A stretch of 64,000 nucleotides of DNA, taken from positions 85,771 to 149,770 of the forward strand of contig JAYMSP010000006.1 in NCBI GenBank assembly GCA_036897095.1, in the 5' to 3' direction. Of the stretch, positions 24,640 through 36,990 are shown piece by piece. Position numbers and translations under genes: made by a program. The notes under the pieces are model-generated. The model was not told where the DNA came from and made no database searches. It saw only the letters and a list, made by a program, of their open reading frames with translations. Positions within the stretch are counted from its first letter, which is position 1. Each line of letters starts with the position of its first letter. This DNA is from Plantago elongata (taxonomy: Eukaryota > Streptophyta > Magnoliopsida > Lamiales > Plantaginaceae).

Positions 24640-25100
24640 TCTTTTCTTAATTTTTCGCCCTTTATTACTCTACACTAGTGTACAAATATTATTCTTATCC
24701 GATATTTCAAAATTATGTACATCCACGACGTAGTTAATAAATCTGTACTGAATATTAATTAATCCGTACTAGTATTATTAACCTACAAGAGAAAGACAGT
24801 TAGCCAGTTAGGTACTACTTTACTAATTTATTTACTACTCTCCGTCTCGTCCAATCAGAACTTCCTAACAATTTATCTTAATAAAATATATTATTTAAAA
24901 AATATCAAAATTTGAAAAAGGTACAATTTAATTCTGAGGATCATTTCATAGAATTACCGTGGAATGAAGCTGGAGTGGTAAAAGTAGGTATAAAGTTCGA
25001 TTCCTAGTAAATTTATAAGATTGGTTTTGGAGTAAAAAAAGAGGTATTGGTTTTGGTGTGGTTGGCATAGGATTAAAGTAAATGGCATGGACGATCAATC
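24640..25100. other. Intergenic, with a one-ended Stowaway-like terminus
   Basis: Around 24835 a TACTCTCCGTCTCGTCCA sequence resembles a degraded Stowaway end, but no matching partner end was found. No gene is visible. Confidence 0.3.
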
Positions 25101-25109
25101 CATACTAGA

Positions 25110-25830
25110 ATAATAGTCCAATGCGTAAGAACCTCCTACAATCTTCAACTAATGCAACGAGACTCGGATCCGAAGGTATGGACATGTTGTCCTTGATTAG
25201 ATTGACAGTTTCTAAAGAATCACACTCCCACAGTCCACACCCAATTTCTCAAATCTCCGTTCCCATGATGTTTCTAAGTTCTAACCCATTCTTTAAAGTC
25301 ATAAGCTCCGCCGCAGAAACCGATATAGCCTGAATTCTGGAAGTAAAGCCCCGCCTCATACAACGGTCGGTGACCAACACTGCCCCTGTTTACTCGGCTA
25401 AAGACACTGCCATCCAGATTTTAGCTTGATTCAGCCTGCTTCCAGTTTCTTCCACTTTGTAGCTATACGTTTAGCCAGCTTCGTGGACACGCAAGCACAC
25501 ATCGGAGCTAAGTCTTCTAACAAGGGAGATGGTCGACTCTACGGGTTCCTCAACGTTTTTAAACACCCAAGAGTTCCTTGCCTTCCAAAGGTACCACAAT
25601 GTCGCGACAAAGGTTCATTTCCAACTTATGTCCGGTGTTTCTAAACATTTCAGTCGAGGTTGGACCTTTGATCCAAGCGTCAAAAGGTTGATCCATGAAA
25701 GCCTGCAGCATCGTAGATGGCACAAGTTTCTCCCAAATAGTTATGGCAGCCGGACAGTCTCCTAGTAGATGTAAGATACCAGGACCTTTTTGTGCTGGAT
25801 GTAAAAGTTCGGGAGATCATGGTAGATCAG
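25110..25830 (-). mobile_element. LINE (L1-like) 3' remnant: zinc-binding RVT tail and RNase H-like domain
   Basis: On the minus strand, interrupted frames read a degraded zf-RVT-like part (LFGRNLCHL... TLWYLWKARNSWVF) followed by the plant LINE RNase H segment, including TGAVLVTDRCMRRGF, ISVSAAELMTLKNGLEL and GLWECDSLETVNLI. Several stops and frameshifts interrupt it. These motifs are typical of the C-terminal region of plant non-LTR retroelements often annotated as putative RNase H proteins. No reverse transcriptase core remains. Confidence 0.75.
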
Positions 25831-26336
25831 ATTCATAAGAAGAATGTGGAATAATCAAAGAGGTCCAAACATTCATCATGTCAAAACATAAACTAGTTAA
25901 ACCAGGAAAAAATAACAGCGCGGATACAGAAGGAGAATGATCACAAATGTACATGTGGTGATACGATTATTAGTTCAACTAAGAAAACGAACATCAAATT
26001 TCTAAGATGTGTTTCCACTGCACACATCTGGTCTAAATATACAATCCTACCGATATATCAATAAATAATTTTTCTCCCCCAAATGTAAATATCAACATTG
26101 AAAGAATACAGACCCTCTTCATTTGTAACACTAAAAACTGAAAAAACAAAACTATGGTACATTGCCTTCAACAGCAGCATGTCCTGTGACTCACTGAGAA
26201 ATACACGAAAAATGCATACAGCGGTCAAGTTCCAAAATGATCATCCCTAGAACATGTGGATACAAAAAAAAAATGGTATTGCTTTTTTGCAGGCCGGTAA
26301 AGAATGCATGTCATCAACTTGAATGGTGTACTCATA
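25831..26336 (-). other. Intergenic and ARP3 3' UTR
   Basis: No coding potential seen. The right part should contain the ARP3 3' UTR. Confidence 0.4.
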
Positions 26337-29300
26337 TTAATACATTCCCTTAAAAACTGGATTTGTGCGGCATATGCTCGCTCCACATTCCTCATACTCT
26401 GCTTTTGTATGGCATGCCTGCATGATCAAGACAAATAATGTACATTTTTAAGGCTTCCTGATCAACGACTATATTAACCACATTCATACAAGGATATATT
26501 GTAAGTCGCCGGAAATAGAAAAAAGAAAAAACTAAGGCGTGTACTGTACTTTGAGGTGTTTTTTATTTAGAGTTTGTGTCAATAGTATGCTTAATTGAAC
26601 TGCGTTTTGACACAATATCTCATCATAAACAATAAATCAGACACAGAAGAAAACGATCAATCACCCCAACATAAAATAGAAATTAGATGATAAAACACAA
26701 CGTAAAATATGGAATTTCAGAGATGGAGATAATGTACAGCCCTACTTGCCAAAATCCACAATACTGTATCTGGTTGGGTTTTTTCGGTGCACTTCAAGAA
26801 CAACACATAGAAGCATTTCCATTTACTCATGCATTAGATGGTGCAGACTGCAAATCGAGACTATACACTTAAAATCACAAACCTACCGTGAAAAACTCGG
26901 GAGTTGATGCTAGCACTGAACCTCCAAACCAAACTGCATATCTCTGGATGGGATGGCTGACAACATTTACTTCCACGGGGTGTGCCTACAAAAAAATTGG
27001 GCAGTCAGAATCTATGATTTGCACAGCAAAACACGATTAATGCCACAATACAAAATGACAATAAGTCTATTAGCTCACCTTCATTTCGCCACCAAGACGA
27101 GTATCTGATGCAAGAACTCGAGCATCAACAATCTTCTTTACATCCCTTTGTAGCCTTCGGTGGAAATCTTTAAACATGGTTGATCCTCCAGACAATACAA
27201 TGTTCTGCAACATATTAAAGGAATGCCATCTCTCATTTTCTTGAAATAATTTCAAAAAAATATAGAGGGGAAGCCAGCAATGATGGAGCAAAGCAAAAAA
27301 ATTCACCTTGTACAAGGCTCTTCTTGTATCTATTGGTGCAGACTGGATGCATTTGTCTATAACATCTGGTAAGGGAGTTGTAAAATCGCTATTATAAATT
27401 TCAGGGTTAAAAAATACCTGCGCAAGATAGAATGCAAAGTTCAATACCGTGTCAAAATCAACCTGATCAATTTACACATCTCATCACATTCTCAAATAAG
27501 TGGTTTCACGGCATACACATGGATTTAAATTGGGAAATAAAGAGATTACGAAGTAAGTCAATTCCCTGCTGTTTATTTAAACTCTGATTACGAAGACAAG
27601 AATTGTCATAATCATGGAACTGCTTTTAACACATCCCCGGACACAACTACAAATATATAAATAAACAGATCAATAGTTTTAAGTACAAACTCAGAGAAGT
27701 ATTATTATGGCCACATGAAAAGCATGAGGTATCCGTCTAAGTAATATTAAAGATTATAAGAACACTAAGTATATGCACTCGCGGTGCTTTTTTATAATGA
27801 ATATTCTATAGTCAAATCCAGGATAAACCAACCTCAGGACCAAGGAACCGTTCATAGCCAATGTCACAAGAATATGGAGCCCCAGTCTTTGGCTTAGTGC
27901 CTCTCCACTGCTTGATGTATTTTGTGGGCTCTTTGTCATGTTTGTTGAACTCCTGAACTTGTTAAAAAATATGGAACAGTTAGTGATGACACCATCTTAG
28001 TATTATGTGATGATATATGTGAATATATTTTTACGTCAACATTTGTGGTCACTCACTTATAAATTTATAATATTCGCATTCCATGATATGCATTTTATGA
28101 AGTTACAAATGTCTCTATTATTAAAGAATTGCATAACAGGGCAAGTAAAAAGATCATATTTTAAGGCTTTAAGTGTACAAGGTCACTAGTACATAGCTAT
28201 ACCTTAACAATGTCAGAGCAAGTATAGCAATGCATTTCCTTCACTTTCCTAGCCACTTCAAACGAATCCTCAGGTGGAATATGCTCTCCTCTTTCCTGCA
28301 GGATGTATCAGGAGTTTTACAAATAAATAAATAAATACAGATATAAAAGTCAATGTATGTTCCTAAGAGTAATGAACCTCATAGAAAGGGTAACTAGACC
28401 AACGATCTTTCAATAACAGAAAAGGAAAAAAAGACTGGACACCGAGTAATTTAAAAGAAAATACAGCCTGATCACCCAGCAAGAAGTCTGGACTAAATAG
28501 TTACAATGAAAAATGGAACTCCAGATCCAGAAAAAGTAAAAAGTACACGAGCCAATAGCCATCACATTCTATCATAAAAATGTCTACAGCAGTAATTAAA
28601 GGCGACAGATACATATAACATGATTATCTATTCATGGAAGGATATCATTGTGTTTGCCAGTTTAAAGTATTAAACAAGCTCAATAAGTTTGATTTTGACA
28701 TTCATAGCAGCTTGAGCCTGACATGTAGAAGCCAGACAAGGATCATGTTTCTAGATAAAGTTTGAGTCATTGATGCAATAAGTAACACATTGGTTGTCCT
28801 CCTGAACACTGAGCAGGAGGTCCTGTTCTTTGCCCATCAATACCAGGTAACAATCGTGGCCATCATGCAATTCAATTTTTTTGGAGGTAAGGGTGATATA
28901 GAAGCAGACATATGATCAAGCGAAATACATTATATAAACAAACTAAAGGTGCAAGGCTCAACCTCTCCACCAGAAACAGAATAGCGAAAGAAGCTTCTAT
29001 TAACCACGGGTAAGGAACATAGCACCAAAAAGTAGCAAATTCAGATGTATCACTGAAAGACGCATCTAATTTGACTAAACGAGAAATCATACCCTCATAA
29101 GCTGCTGGATGAATTTTGTGACATCTCTCCCCGCAATTGGAATTGACTTAATGCTGCTCCCAATCACGTAACCATCTGCAACAGGCACAATGTGAGTAGC
29201 CCCATCTCCAACATCAACAACAACTCCTGTCATCTCACACTGAGAAAGAAGAGTATTGAGTTATAAGAAAATAAGTAATCAACTATTTATATGGTTAAGA

Positions 29301-30141
29301 CCAAGAAGACATTGAATTATAAGTGAGAGATGGACGAATCAAATGTACACGTGCATTAGTAACTACACAAATTGGACGCTCATTCTATTAAATCTTGATA
29401 TAAACCACTGGATACTTAATCCTATGAACTGAACAATAATCTAGTTTCGATGAAAAGATTTATAAAATCAAATACTGACCTTGGATGTGGTGTACCCAGC
29501 AGCTAGAGCAAGCACAGGCTGCACGGCAATGTACAGGCCCGGTACATTGAACGTCTCAAACATGATCTCCCCAGTATACTCCCGGCTCTCCGGCGAGGTC
29601 AAAGGACTCTCAGTCAGACAAAAATAATGATCTTCAGGATCACACCGCAAATAATTAAATATACAATGCTGCCAGAACCTCTCCATTGCATCCCAATTAT
29701 CAACCTGGCCATGCCTGATCGGATAGCTCAAATTATACATGCTATTAGATTTAGATCTAGATATCGCATCTTCTCCTATGTAAAAATCCAGATCAGCCAT
29801 AACGCCCGCGCTATGCTGCGCTAACCAATTCCCCTTGCTCGCAACAGCTCGTGGCTGGGTAACAAACGACTCATTCACTGCAACTACTGTGGGAACAATA
29901 AAACACGGCTCTACATTTCCAGCAAAACCCATCTTCGTATACCTTCAATTAACCAACCAACATTCAGAATTGAGAAATTAACGAGTATAAACCACAATTC
30001 AACACCAATCAATAACCTAAAAACCATTCACGCATTTCATCAAAGCAATACAAGTCAAAATTAAAACCTCAAAACACGAAAAAGCAATTACCCGGTCCCA
30101 TTATCGATTACTACAGCTGGGCGAGAAGCGGCAGGGTCCAT
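26337..30141 (-). CDS. ARP3: Actin-related protein 3 (ARP3), 429 aa, nine coding exons
   Basis: Subunit of the ARP2/3 complex, which nucleates branched actin filaments; plant mutants have distorted trichomes. Minus-strand exons are 30141-30092, 29942-29480, 29239-29093, 28295-28203, 27952-27833, 27417-27307, 27204-27079, 26985-26887 and 26417-26337. All join in frame to 430 codons including the stop, close to the usual plant length. Actin-fold nucleotide-binding motifs are visible: [17 protein letters not shown] (phosphate 1), [15 protein letters not shown] (phosphate 2) and [14 protein letters not shown] (adenosine). The C-terminus [11 protein letters not shown] is the ARP3 hallmark and separates it from actin and ARP2. 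No defects seen. Confidence 0.96.
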
Positions 30142-30350
30142 GGGAATACACAAACGACACAATCTGAATATGTGAGTGAGATTTTTGGAGGGTTTTAACT
30201 TTAACTTTAACACATACGTTGGTCATGGTGGTTTGAAGTTAAAGACGACGGCGTTTGGTGGGAGTGAAGCTGACTTATCAACGGTGGGTTGTTGGAGAAG
30301 ACAATGATGGAGTTGAAGAAGGAAATGGAGGTGGGTGGGGTTTTTATTGT
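30142..30350 (-). promoter_or_regulatory. ARP3 leader and promoter
   Basis: About 200 bases upstream of the ARP3 ATG. No strong TATA element was recognised. Confidence 0.3.
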
Positions 30351-31400
30351 ATACATGATAACAACACTATAATAATTTCATAGTTAAGTGATTATGAATT
30401 CAATTCACCATCATCATCAGATAAAAAAACCCAGGCCCTTTGTTGTCGGTGGTGAATTGAATTGGAGTTGGGTTTCACTTGCGTTTTCGTATCAATCAAA
30501 TCGTCCAAACAGGGGAATTTGTGCTTTTGATATTGTGGGTCTCCTTTTCTTGTTTCTTCTTTTTATGTTTGCGAGGTTTTGAGGACTTCTTCTACTTGAA
30601 AGATTTTGGATCTAACTCCGGGAATCAGATCTGGGAGTAATTCCACTTCAATCCTCTGACTTTAGCTTTATTGCACTTTGGTTTGTATGTTCGTGGGATT
30701 TTCCGCTTTATCATGGTCAAACTCAAATCTTCGAATGACTTATACAACGAAATTTTAACACTATTAAGTTTTCATTATATAACTGGTATATAATAATTCG
30801 TGACACGGTATAGTTACTTTTAATAATAAATAAAATACATTAATTAATTGAGAAAATAAAATTTATAAACAACATCAATCATTATCTAACATTCAAGGCT
30901 ATTCTGTTTTTATGCTAACTATAAATAGTGTACGACTCATCATGTCGGATTTGCTTTGTAATTGATTGGATTCAAATTGAACCGTTCAGGACCCTGCAGG
31001 TAGATAACATATACTCCGCCCGTTAATTAACAATTGATATATGTTATTTTTTTATATAGTAAACTGCATCCCTCCAACTCGAACCAAATGTAAAAAAAAA
31101 AATTATGACACACTTTATATGGTTGGCTCCCAACAACCCCGAAGTAGTATATTGGCTCCCACCAAACACATATGAATTACTCTCTTGTCCCGACTCCCGA
31201 ATTCAACATATGCATTCAGTTTTGAAACATCACAATCAGTTTCACATAACTTAAATGAAAAATCTATTTCCTTTTTTATTTACCATCTATCGTACATTTT
31301 TACGATCTCTGGTAGTTCATTCAATCTATTTCATTCTTTATTACTCCTTCCGTCCGCAACTTCATCTTCTCGTATTTCATTTTGGTCATTTTGGTCCGTC
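30351..31400. other. Intergenic, with a degraded Stowaway-like end
   Basis: AT-rich sequence without a gene. ACTCCTTCCGTCCGCAACTT near 31344 is a Stowaway-like terminus lying directly beside the LTR-like region that follows. The partner end was not found. Confidence 0.35.
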
Positions 31401-31409
31401 CCAACTTTA

Positions 31410-33630
31410 TCTTCATGTAAGAGCCGCAAAAATACGGTACGTGTTAGAAAATTAATTTAAAATTTAATATTACTATTTCGACATTAAACCGTGAATATTG
31501 GGTTAATTTTAGAAACTAAACGTCGAGCGAAAACGTTAGAAAATCATTAACGGGTAATAAAATAATAAAATAAAAATATTTATTTTAATTTTAAATTGCT
31601 TAAGTTCGACTTGAATATCGCCTAGGAATCGATTTCGCATTTTTCTGGAATTTATTTACGAGCCGTTTGGGATCTAGAAGAAGTCAGGTGTATATAGTGG
31701 TAGAAAGACCATTGTACCCCCTTAAATTAAGTCTTCTTCTTCCCCAAATTCCATCTTCTCCCGTTCATACCAAACCGCCCATCTCGACATCTCCTCCTCC
31801 CCTCTGGTTCTCTCCTCAAACCACCACCTCTGTGCCCAAAACCACCACCCCCGTGCCCAAAACCGCCACCTCCATGCCAAGACCCACCCCATCAGTGCCA
31901 AGCTGGTGCCACCGCTCTGATCTCCCCCCCAAACCGCGCCCCACGGACCGGCCACGGCATGGAAGCCGCGTGGCGAGTCCTCCTCGCGCCACGATGGGCA
32001 GCCCCGCCGGCCTCCACCTATAAATATGCGGCTGCCCCCTTCTTCTTCACTTGCACCTCCAAGATCGAAGAAACTGAACTATTAGCCTTTGTCCAGTTCG
32101 ACCTCTTCCGCTCTTGCTTCGATTCGATTTTCCTTTCCCCTCCATTTCTCGCCCTTTCACCGCGCCACCACCGCGCGCCGCTGCCCCCTGCCGGACTTGT
32201 GTCACTGAGCACGAGTAAATTCCGGTTAGTAATCTCGCTTGCGAGTAATTAACTTTCGGGATGGGAAAATTCGAGTATACTGTAATTTGGTTGTTGTAAG
32301 TTGTTGATATATATATTAATTTCATTCAGTTTAAAGATTTTGCTTCTGTTAGTGATTACATGGTGTTGAATTAATAGCTGGAATAGTTTATGGCATACTA
32401 CAGTTGTTTGTTGATTAGAAGAAGAATTTTGATATACTGCAGTTGATTATTGAAGCCTGAAATATGTGAGCAAATGGTGATTAAACTGGATGGCATTTGA
32501 GTTTTGGGGCTGTTATGTTGGCTTGTAGTGTGAATTTTGAATAACTTATGAAGATAGGAGAATGGTTAGTATGACACATAATGGTTAGGAGAATGGTTAG
32601 TATGGTGTAAAATTTACGTATGTTAATATGGACAGAAGACATGTTACTTGTGGTTTATGTGCAAATGGTTGTGATACTGCAGTTGAGAATAATAAGAAAA
32701 TGTTATGATGTAAAATGTATATGTTAGTACAAGTGTATGCGTGTGAAAATAATTAAGAACGTTTTATCCATTTATCAGGAGATACATAGTTGCCTAATTT
32801 GCGAGATCTCGAAGGTGAGTGGTGACTGGCTTCGGCGTCATGCCCTGGGAAAAGCTAAACTATATCTTTCCTCGTTTTAAATTCCAGTATTCATTCTGCT
32901 TCCTGAGCTCTCTGTCTAACACCACTTTGTCTATGCGACGGTACCCTGACTAACCCGACTCGAGTACTAATTGCGACTGTTTGATTAATATTAGGTCTGT
33001 TGGAACCGAAATTCTACACGTGTCTTGATTCTGACTTGTTAGCCTGCTATTGCTGTTATCTCGTGAAATTGCATCTTGATCATGTTCTGTTATTCCACAT
33101 GAAATGCATTGCACGAAAATGATTTTTTTGAAAGCAACCACACACTACTTGTTTTCTAAAAAATGGGGAAACCGTCTTGGTCGACATTGTCGACATCTTG
33201 TTAATGAAGTTGGGGTATGTACCTCGCAACAAGTGTTATTAAATCTGGGTGATGTCACCTGCAGCAGTATTATTCGGACTCGTGTTTACGTGTTGGGACT
33301 ATTTAAACGGTCCTTTTATGGGTTGCGGTGGGTCGCTGCCCACCATTTATGCAACACCCTGGAGGTCGCGACTCCCCCTTGTTTGACCAACACCTGATCA
33401 GTTTGGTCTAAGCCCAAGATAGTTACTGTTTAAGTGTTGTAAATCAGACACCTTTCATGTGCTAAGATCCTGAACGTGATTACTTGTTCCCGGTTTTTCC
33501 CCGTGATTTAAAAGTGATTGATCAACGTGACGTGGTGTTTTGCTATACTGATTATGTTCATACTCGCATTTCATGCATGCTTGATTGTCCTCACTGAGTC
33601 GTATGACTGACCCTCTCTCGTTTAGTAAAT
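31410..33630 (+). mobile_element. Probable solo LTR (Ty3/gypsy-like), boundaries approximate
   Basis: A sequence starting near TGTAAGAGCCGCAAAAATAC (31416) leads through AT-rich DNA to a GC-rich patch with a TATA box (TATAAATAT, 32019-32027). Then follow a CT-rich leader-like stretch, a segment with CGGCGTCATGCCCTGGG (near 32833), and a tail with CACTGAGTCGTATGACTGACC (33592-33612), which resembles the 3' part of long gypsy LTRs in plants. No PBS, gag or pol follows, hence solo. The call rests on resemblance of these blocks; no target duplication was confirmed. Proline-rich frames inside are not considered genes. Confidence 0.35.
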
Positions 33631-34335
33631 TAGCTGAACAATATGTAAAATAAATTAACTTATCAGTTAACTAGTTCATCGGCTAGATTATCACATACGA
33701 GTAACTTATAACTTAATTGTATGAAACAAGGTATTTGACCTATACTATATGAGCCAATGGTTAAAACCTACTTCTTATGCCCCATATCAAGATTTTCATT
33801 TTGCTTTTTCAACTTATATATAAAGGTTTTCATTTTAAATTTTTGCGTACAATACCTCTACATTTCTACCTCACTCATATAGTACTCACATTATAACTTT
33901 ATTAACTCACTATTCTTCATTATTTATTCTCAAAAATAATACTCAACTTTCTACTTTTATAATATCAATAAATTGGTTATTGAACGATTTTATTTATCAA
34001 AATTTTAAAGTTACTGGTATAGAGCAAGTTAAGTACAAATTTGATTGCATTTCACCTAATCAATTTTTCTTTACCTCGATTAACACAAAAAATTCGGATT
34101 TTGGACCGGAACAAATCCTACCAAAAAATTGTTCTCGGGTCGGTCCTAAACCTATTCAGCCCGATCAAACATCCGAAAAATTGTGATCCAGATTGAGAGG
34201 AACTTTGTTGCAAGTAGTAGTAGTAGCAATTGTTTTATTACTTCCAAGATCCAATGTTCATCTTCTTCTCCGCATTTTCAATCATGAATGTTAAACGCAT
34301 GACAACTTTTACTAAACGCATGACGCATTTTTATA
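33631..34335. other. Intergenic, no gene seen
   Basis: AT-rich. Near the right end, an AAACGCATGAC motif occurs twice (about 34291 and 34314). It is also found on the inner edges of the foldback element that follows. Confidence 0.4.
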
Positions 34336-36372
34336 TATACAAACAACACCACAACTATTGTAATTCATAAAATAGTCCTATAGTTATAAATAATTACAAT
34401 TTTACTTCAAAAAACATCTAAACATGTTTATTTGAAACAATCATATTATCCGGGAAAAAATCGAGGAAAATTTAAAAGAAGACGAAAAACGAAGACGAAG
34501 AACGAATAACACGAACAAAGAACTCCGCCGCCCCGAACTTATCGAAAAAGCCACGCTCCGATCGGCGAATCTGTCAGGACTGGTCAGACCTGGTTTTGGC
34601 CAGGACTCGATCTTGGTATCCGAATCTGACCAGGACCGAGTTCTGTCCAGAACTAGGACACGGTCCTGGTCAGTTTCTGTTTTTTTTATTTAAAAAAAAT
34701 TATTAATGTAAAGTTATTTAATTTAATTATACTAAGTAATTAAATAAATATTAACGATTACGAATATGAATTATAACAATATAAACATTTCAAATTCATC
34801 ATTATTTGTAAAGTATGACTAATAATTTTATAATATTAATTTTCGTTACATTATGGTATCGTAGTGTATACACGTTTATATATTTTCGAAGATGTGATAA
34901 TTTGATAAATTTTACGAAAATTAAGACTAATTTTATAATTATATAATTCGTTGAATCTTTTGTAATATATAAAATGTGTCATGCGTTTAGTAAAAATAAT
35001 TATGTGTTTAATAATTTTCATTTCAATTTTCAAAACCTTCATTTTCACCTCCTGCCATATCCTCATATCCACCCCTGGCTTCCACCTCTCGTGCCTTTAT
35101 CTATCCTCCCCCTCCATCCTCGATGATCAAACTCTATGGAAATACAAAGATTCCATGGACTTCGAACGTATCCGGACCCATGGAGGCTCGAGCAGATCTG
35201 GAACCCATGGAGACTTATCAATTTTCATTTCTTTTTAAAAATTTAATTCAATTTTGATCGGAGGTCCTCGATCGGATCAAACTATAAATATCCGATACCA
35301 CATTTCATTTTTCGGGCAGACCAGGCTGGTCTTTGTTCGGGTCGGTACTGGCCTGTTGCTCACAAGTCACACCTACACACCATAATAATCATATAGTGAA
35401 ATAAATTTTCCTCTAAATACCCATAGTCACCCTCACAAGTCAACTGCGCCATTCACGAAAGCAAAGTTAAAAGTTATAAGAATAAAGATACCTCTTCCAT
35501 CCCAAATAAGCTACTTGCATTTTTTGTCCGACTAAAACCTTAATATTAGCTATTACAATTTAGTCACTAATTAATGCTTCATTACAATTTTATTCAACTA
35601 AATAATGAACCACACATGTAATCCAACCAATTCATATATGAAGGAGGATGTAATGCATTTTTATTAAAGTACAACAAAATACTTAAAAAATTAAATATAT
35701 ATATGAACGTTGTTAAATGCATGACACATTTTTATATATTATAAAAGTCTTATAAGTTATATAAATATAAAATTAATTTCATTTTTATAAAATTTATTAA
35801 ATTATCACATCTTAAAAAATATATGAACGTATATACACTACGATACCATAACATAACAAAAATTAATATTATAAAATCATTAGTCATACTTTACAAATAA
35901 TAATGAATATGAGATGTTTATATTGTTATAATTCATAATCGCCATGATCATTAATATTTGTTAATTACTTAGTATAATTAAATTAACTAACTTTAGATAA
36001 ATAAATTAAAAAATCTAAAAAAAATTAAAAAAAAGATTTGGTCCATAATTGAACCGAATCTAAGTCCTGGTTATTTCAGATCTGATCAGGACCGAGTCCT
36101 GGTCAGATCGGAGCTTGGCTGCTTCGATTGGAGGTGTGCAGCTCCATATTTGAGCTGCAAAGCTTCGGCTAAGTTGGTCGGAATAATGACCGGAGCTTCG
36201 GCGGTGCTCATGTGATGAATCTTCGTCTTTGTGTTTTTTCAAAGTTTCTTCAATTTATTATTCGGATAATATGATTGATTCGAATAAAAATGTTTATATA
36301 TTTTTGAGGTAAAATAGTAATTATTTAAAATTATAAAATTAAATACTTGTGGTATTGTTTGCGTTGTATTGT
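34336..36372. mobile_element. Large foldback element with about 670-bp inverted arms
   Basis: The left arm (about 34336-35013) and right arm (about 35690-36372) are diverged inverted copies. The outer ends pair as CAAACAACACCACAA and TTGTGGTATTGTTTG. Inside them, ATCATATTATCCG pairs with CGGATAATATGAT. The inner part of each arm holds matching TACTAAGTAATTAA, AGTATGACTAAT, ATGGTATCGTAGTGTATA and ATGTGTCATGCG segments. The roughly 680-bp centre holds no recognised transposase. Both arms carry clusters of CCAGGAC/GTCCTGG motifs. No clean target duplication was found. It could be a non-autonomous foldback transposon or an old inverted duplication of a repeat. Confidence 0.75.
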
Positions 36373-36590
36373 GTTTAATATACTTGTAATATAATATTTA
36401 TTAAATATGTAATAATGACATATTGGAATTGGTATGGTAAACATACAGATAAACTAGTGGGTCATAAATTGACGATAATTAGTTGAGACAGGCATCAAGT
36501 GAGAAAATGCCAACCGCTAGGTCCGCAAATGACACTTGCACCTAGCACGTTACCTGTCCCCTAAATGCTCTGCTTCCTTCTTCCACTCCT
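36373..36590 (+). promoter_or_regulatory. Presumed promoter region of the ORP gene
   Basis: AT-rich region next to the foldback element. The transcription start was not located. Confidence 0.3.
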
Positions 36591-36610
36591 GCTGCTGCTG
36601 CTGCTGCTGC
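36589..36610. repeat. (CTG)7 microsatellite in the ORP leader region
   Basis: Seven CTG units plus one base, followed by CT-rich leader-like sequence about 380 bases upstream of the main ATG. Confidence 0.9.
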
Positions 36611-36786
36611 TATTATAACTAATTCAATCCTAAAATCTCTCCACTTTCTAGTTTCTTCTTCCCCATCATCATCACCAAATCAAATCAAATTTAAATCAAA
36701 ACAACAACCATTCATTGATTTACATTACATACATAACATTAACATTATTATTATAGGTACATACATACATACATACAGCAGCATTT

Positions 36787-36984
36787 ATGTTGGATTTCCA
36801 TGCTTAACCTCACTTGTATTTGTACCTCTCCATTAATTCTACTTTAATGGATCTACTGCAACTCTCTTCTCACCTACACCCGCACTACTCCTACTCTGCT
36901 CTATTCACGATTACACCCGATCCCTAGCTGACCTAATTCCTACTTCCAATTCATCTACTCTTTTTTATGCTCGATCCGACCTGA
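36787..36984 (+). promoter_or_regulatory. Three upstream ORFs in the ORP leader
   Basis: Three ATGs precede the main start. 36787-36807 encodes MLDFHA. 36847-36927 encodes 26 residues starting MDLLQLSSHLHPHYSY. 36967-36984 encodes MLDPT and ends seven bases before the main ATG at 36991. If the transcript starts upstream of 36780, ribosomes would meet all three first, which usually lowers main-frame translation. The transcript start is inferred. Confidence 0.5.
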
Positions 36985-36990
36985 TCGGAG

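Noticed and set aside
24958-25010. tRNA/SINE-like A and B box pattern (TGGAGTGGTAAAAG ... AGTTCGATTCC)
   Set aside because: No cloverleaf can be drawn, and no SINE body, tail or target duplication was seen.
31667-32023. 118-residue Pro/Thr-rich open frame
   Set aside because: It lies in the LTR-like, C-rich stretch upstream of a TATA box. It is low-complexity with no signal peptide or domain.
35495-35655. Possible Stowaway element starting CTCTTCCATCCC
   Set aside because: The supposed right end near 35645 does not pair with the left. It is probably unrelated sequence inside the foldback element.
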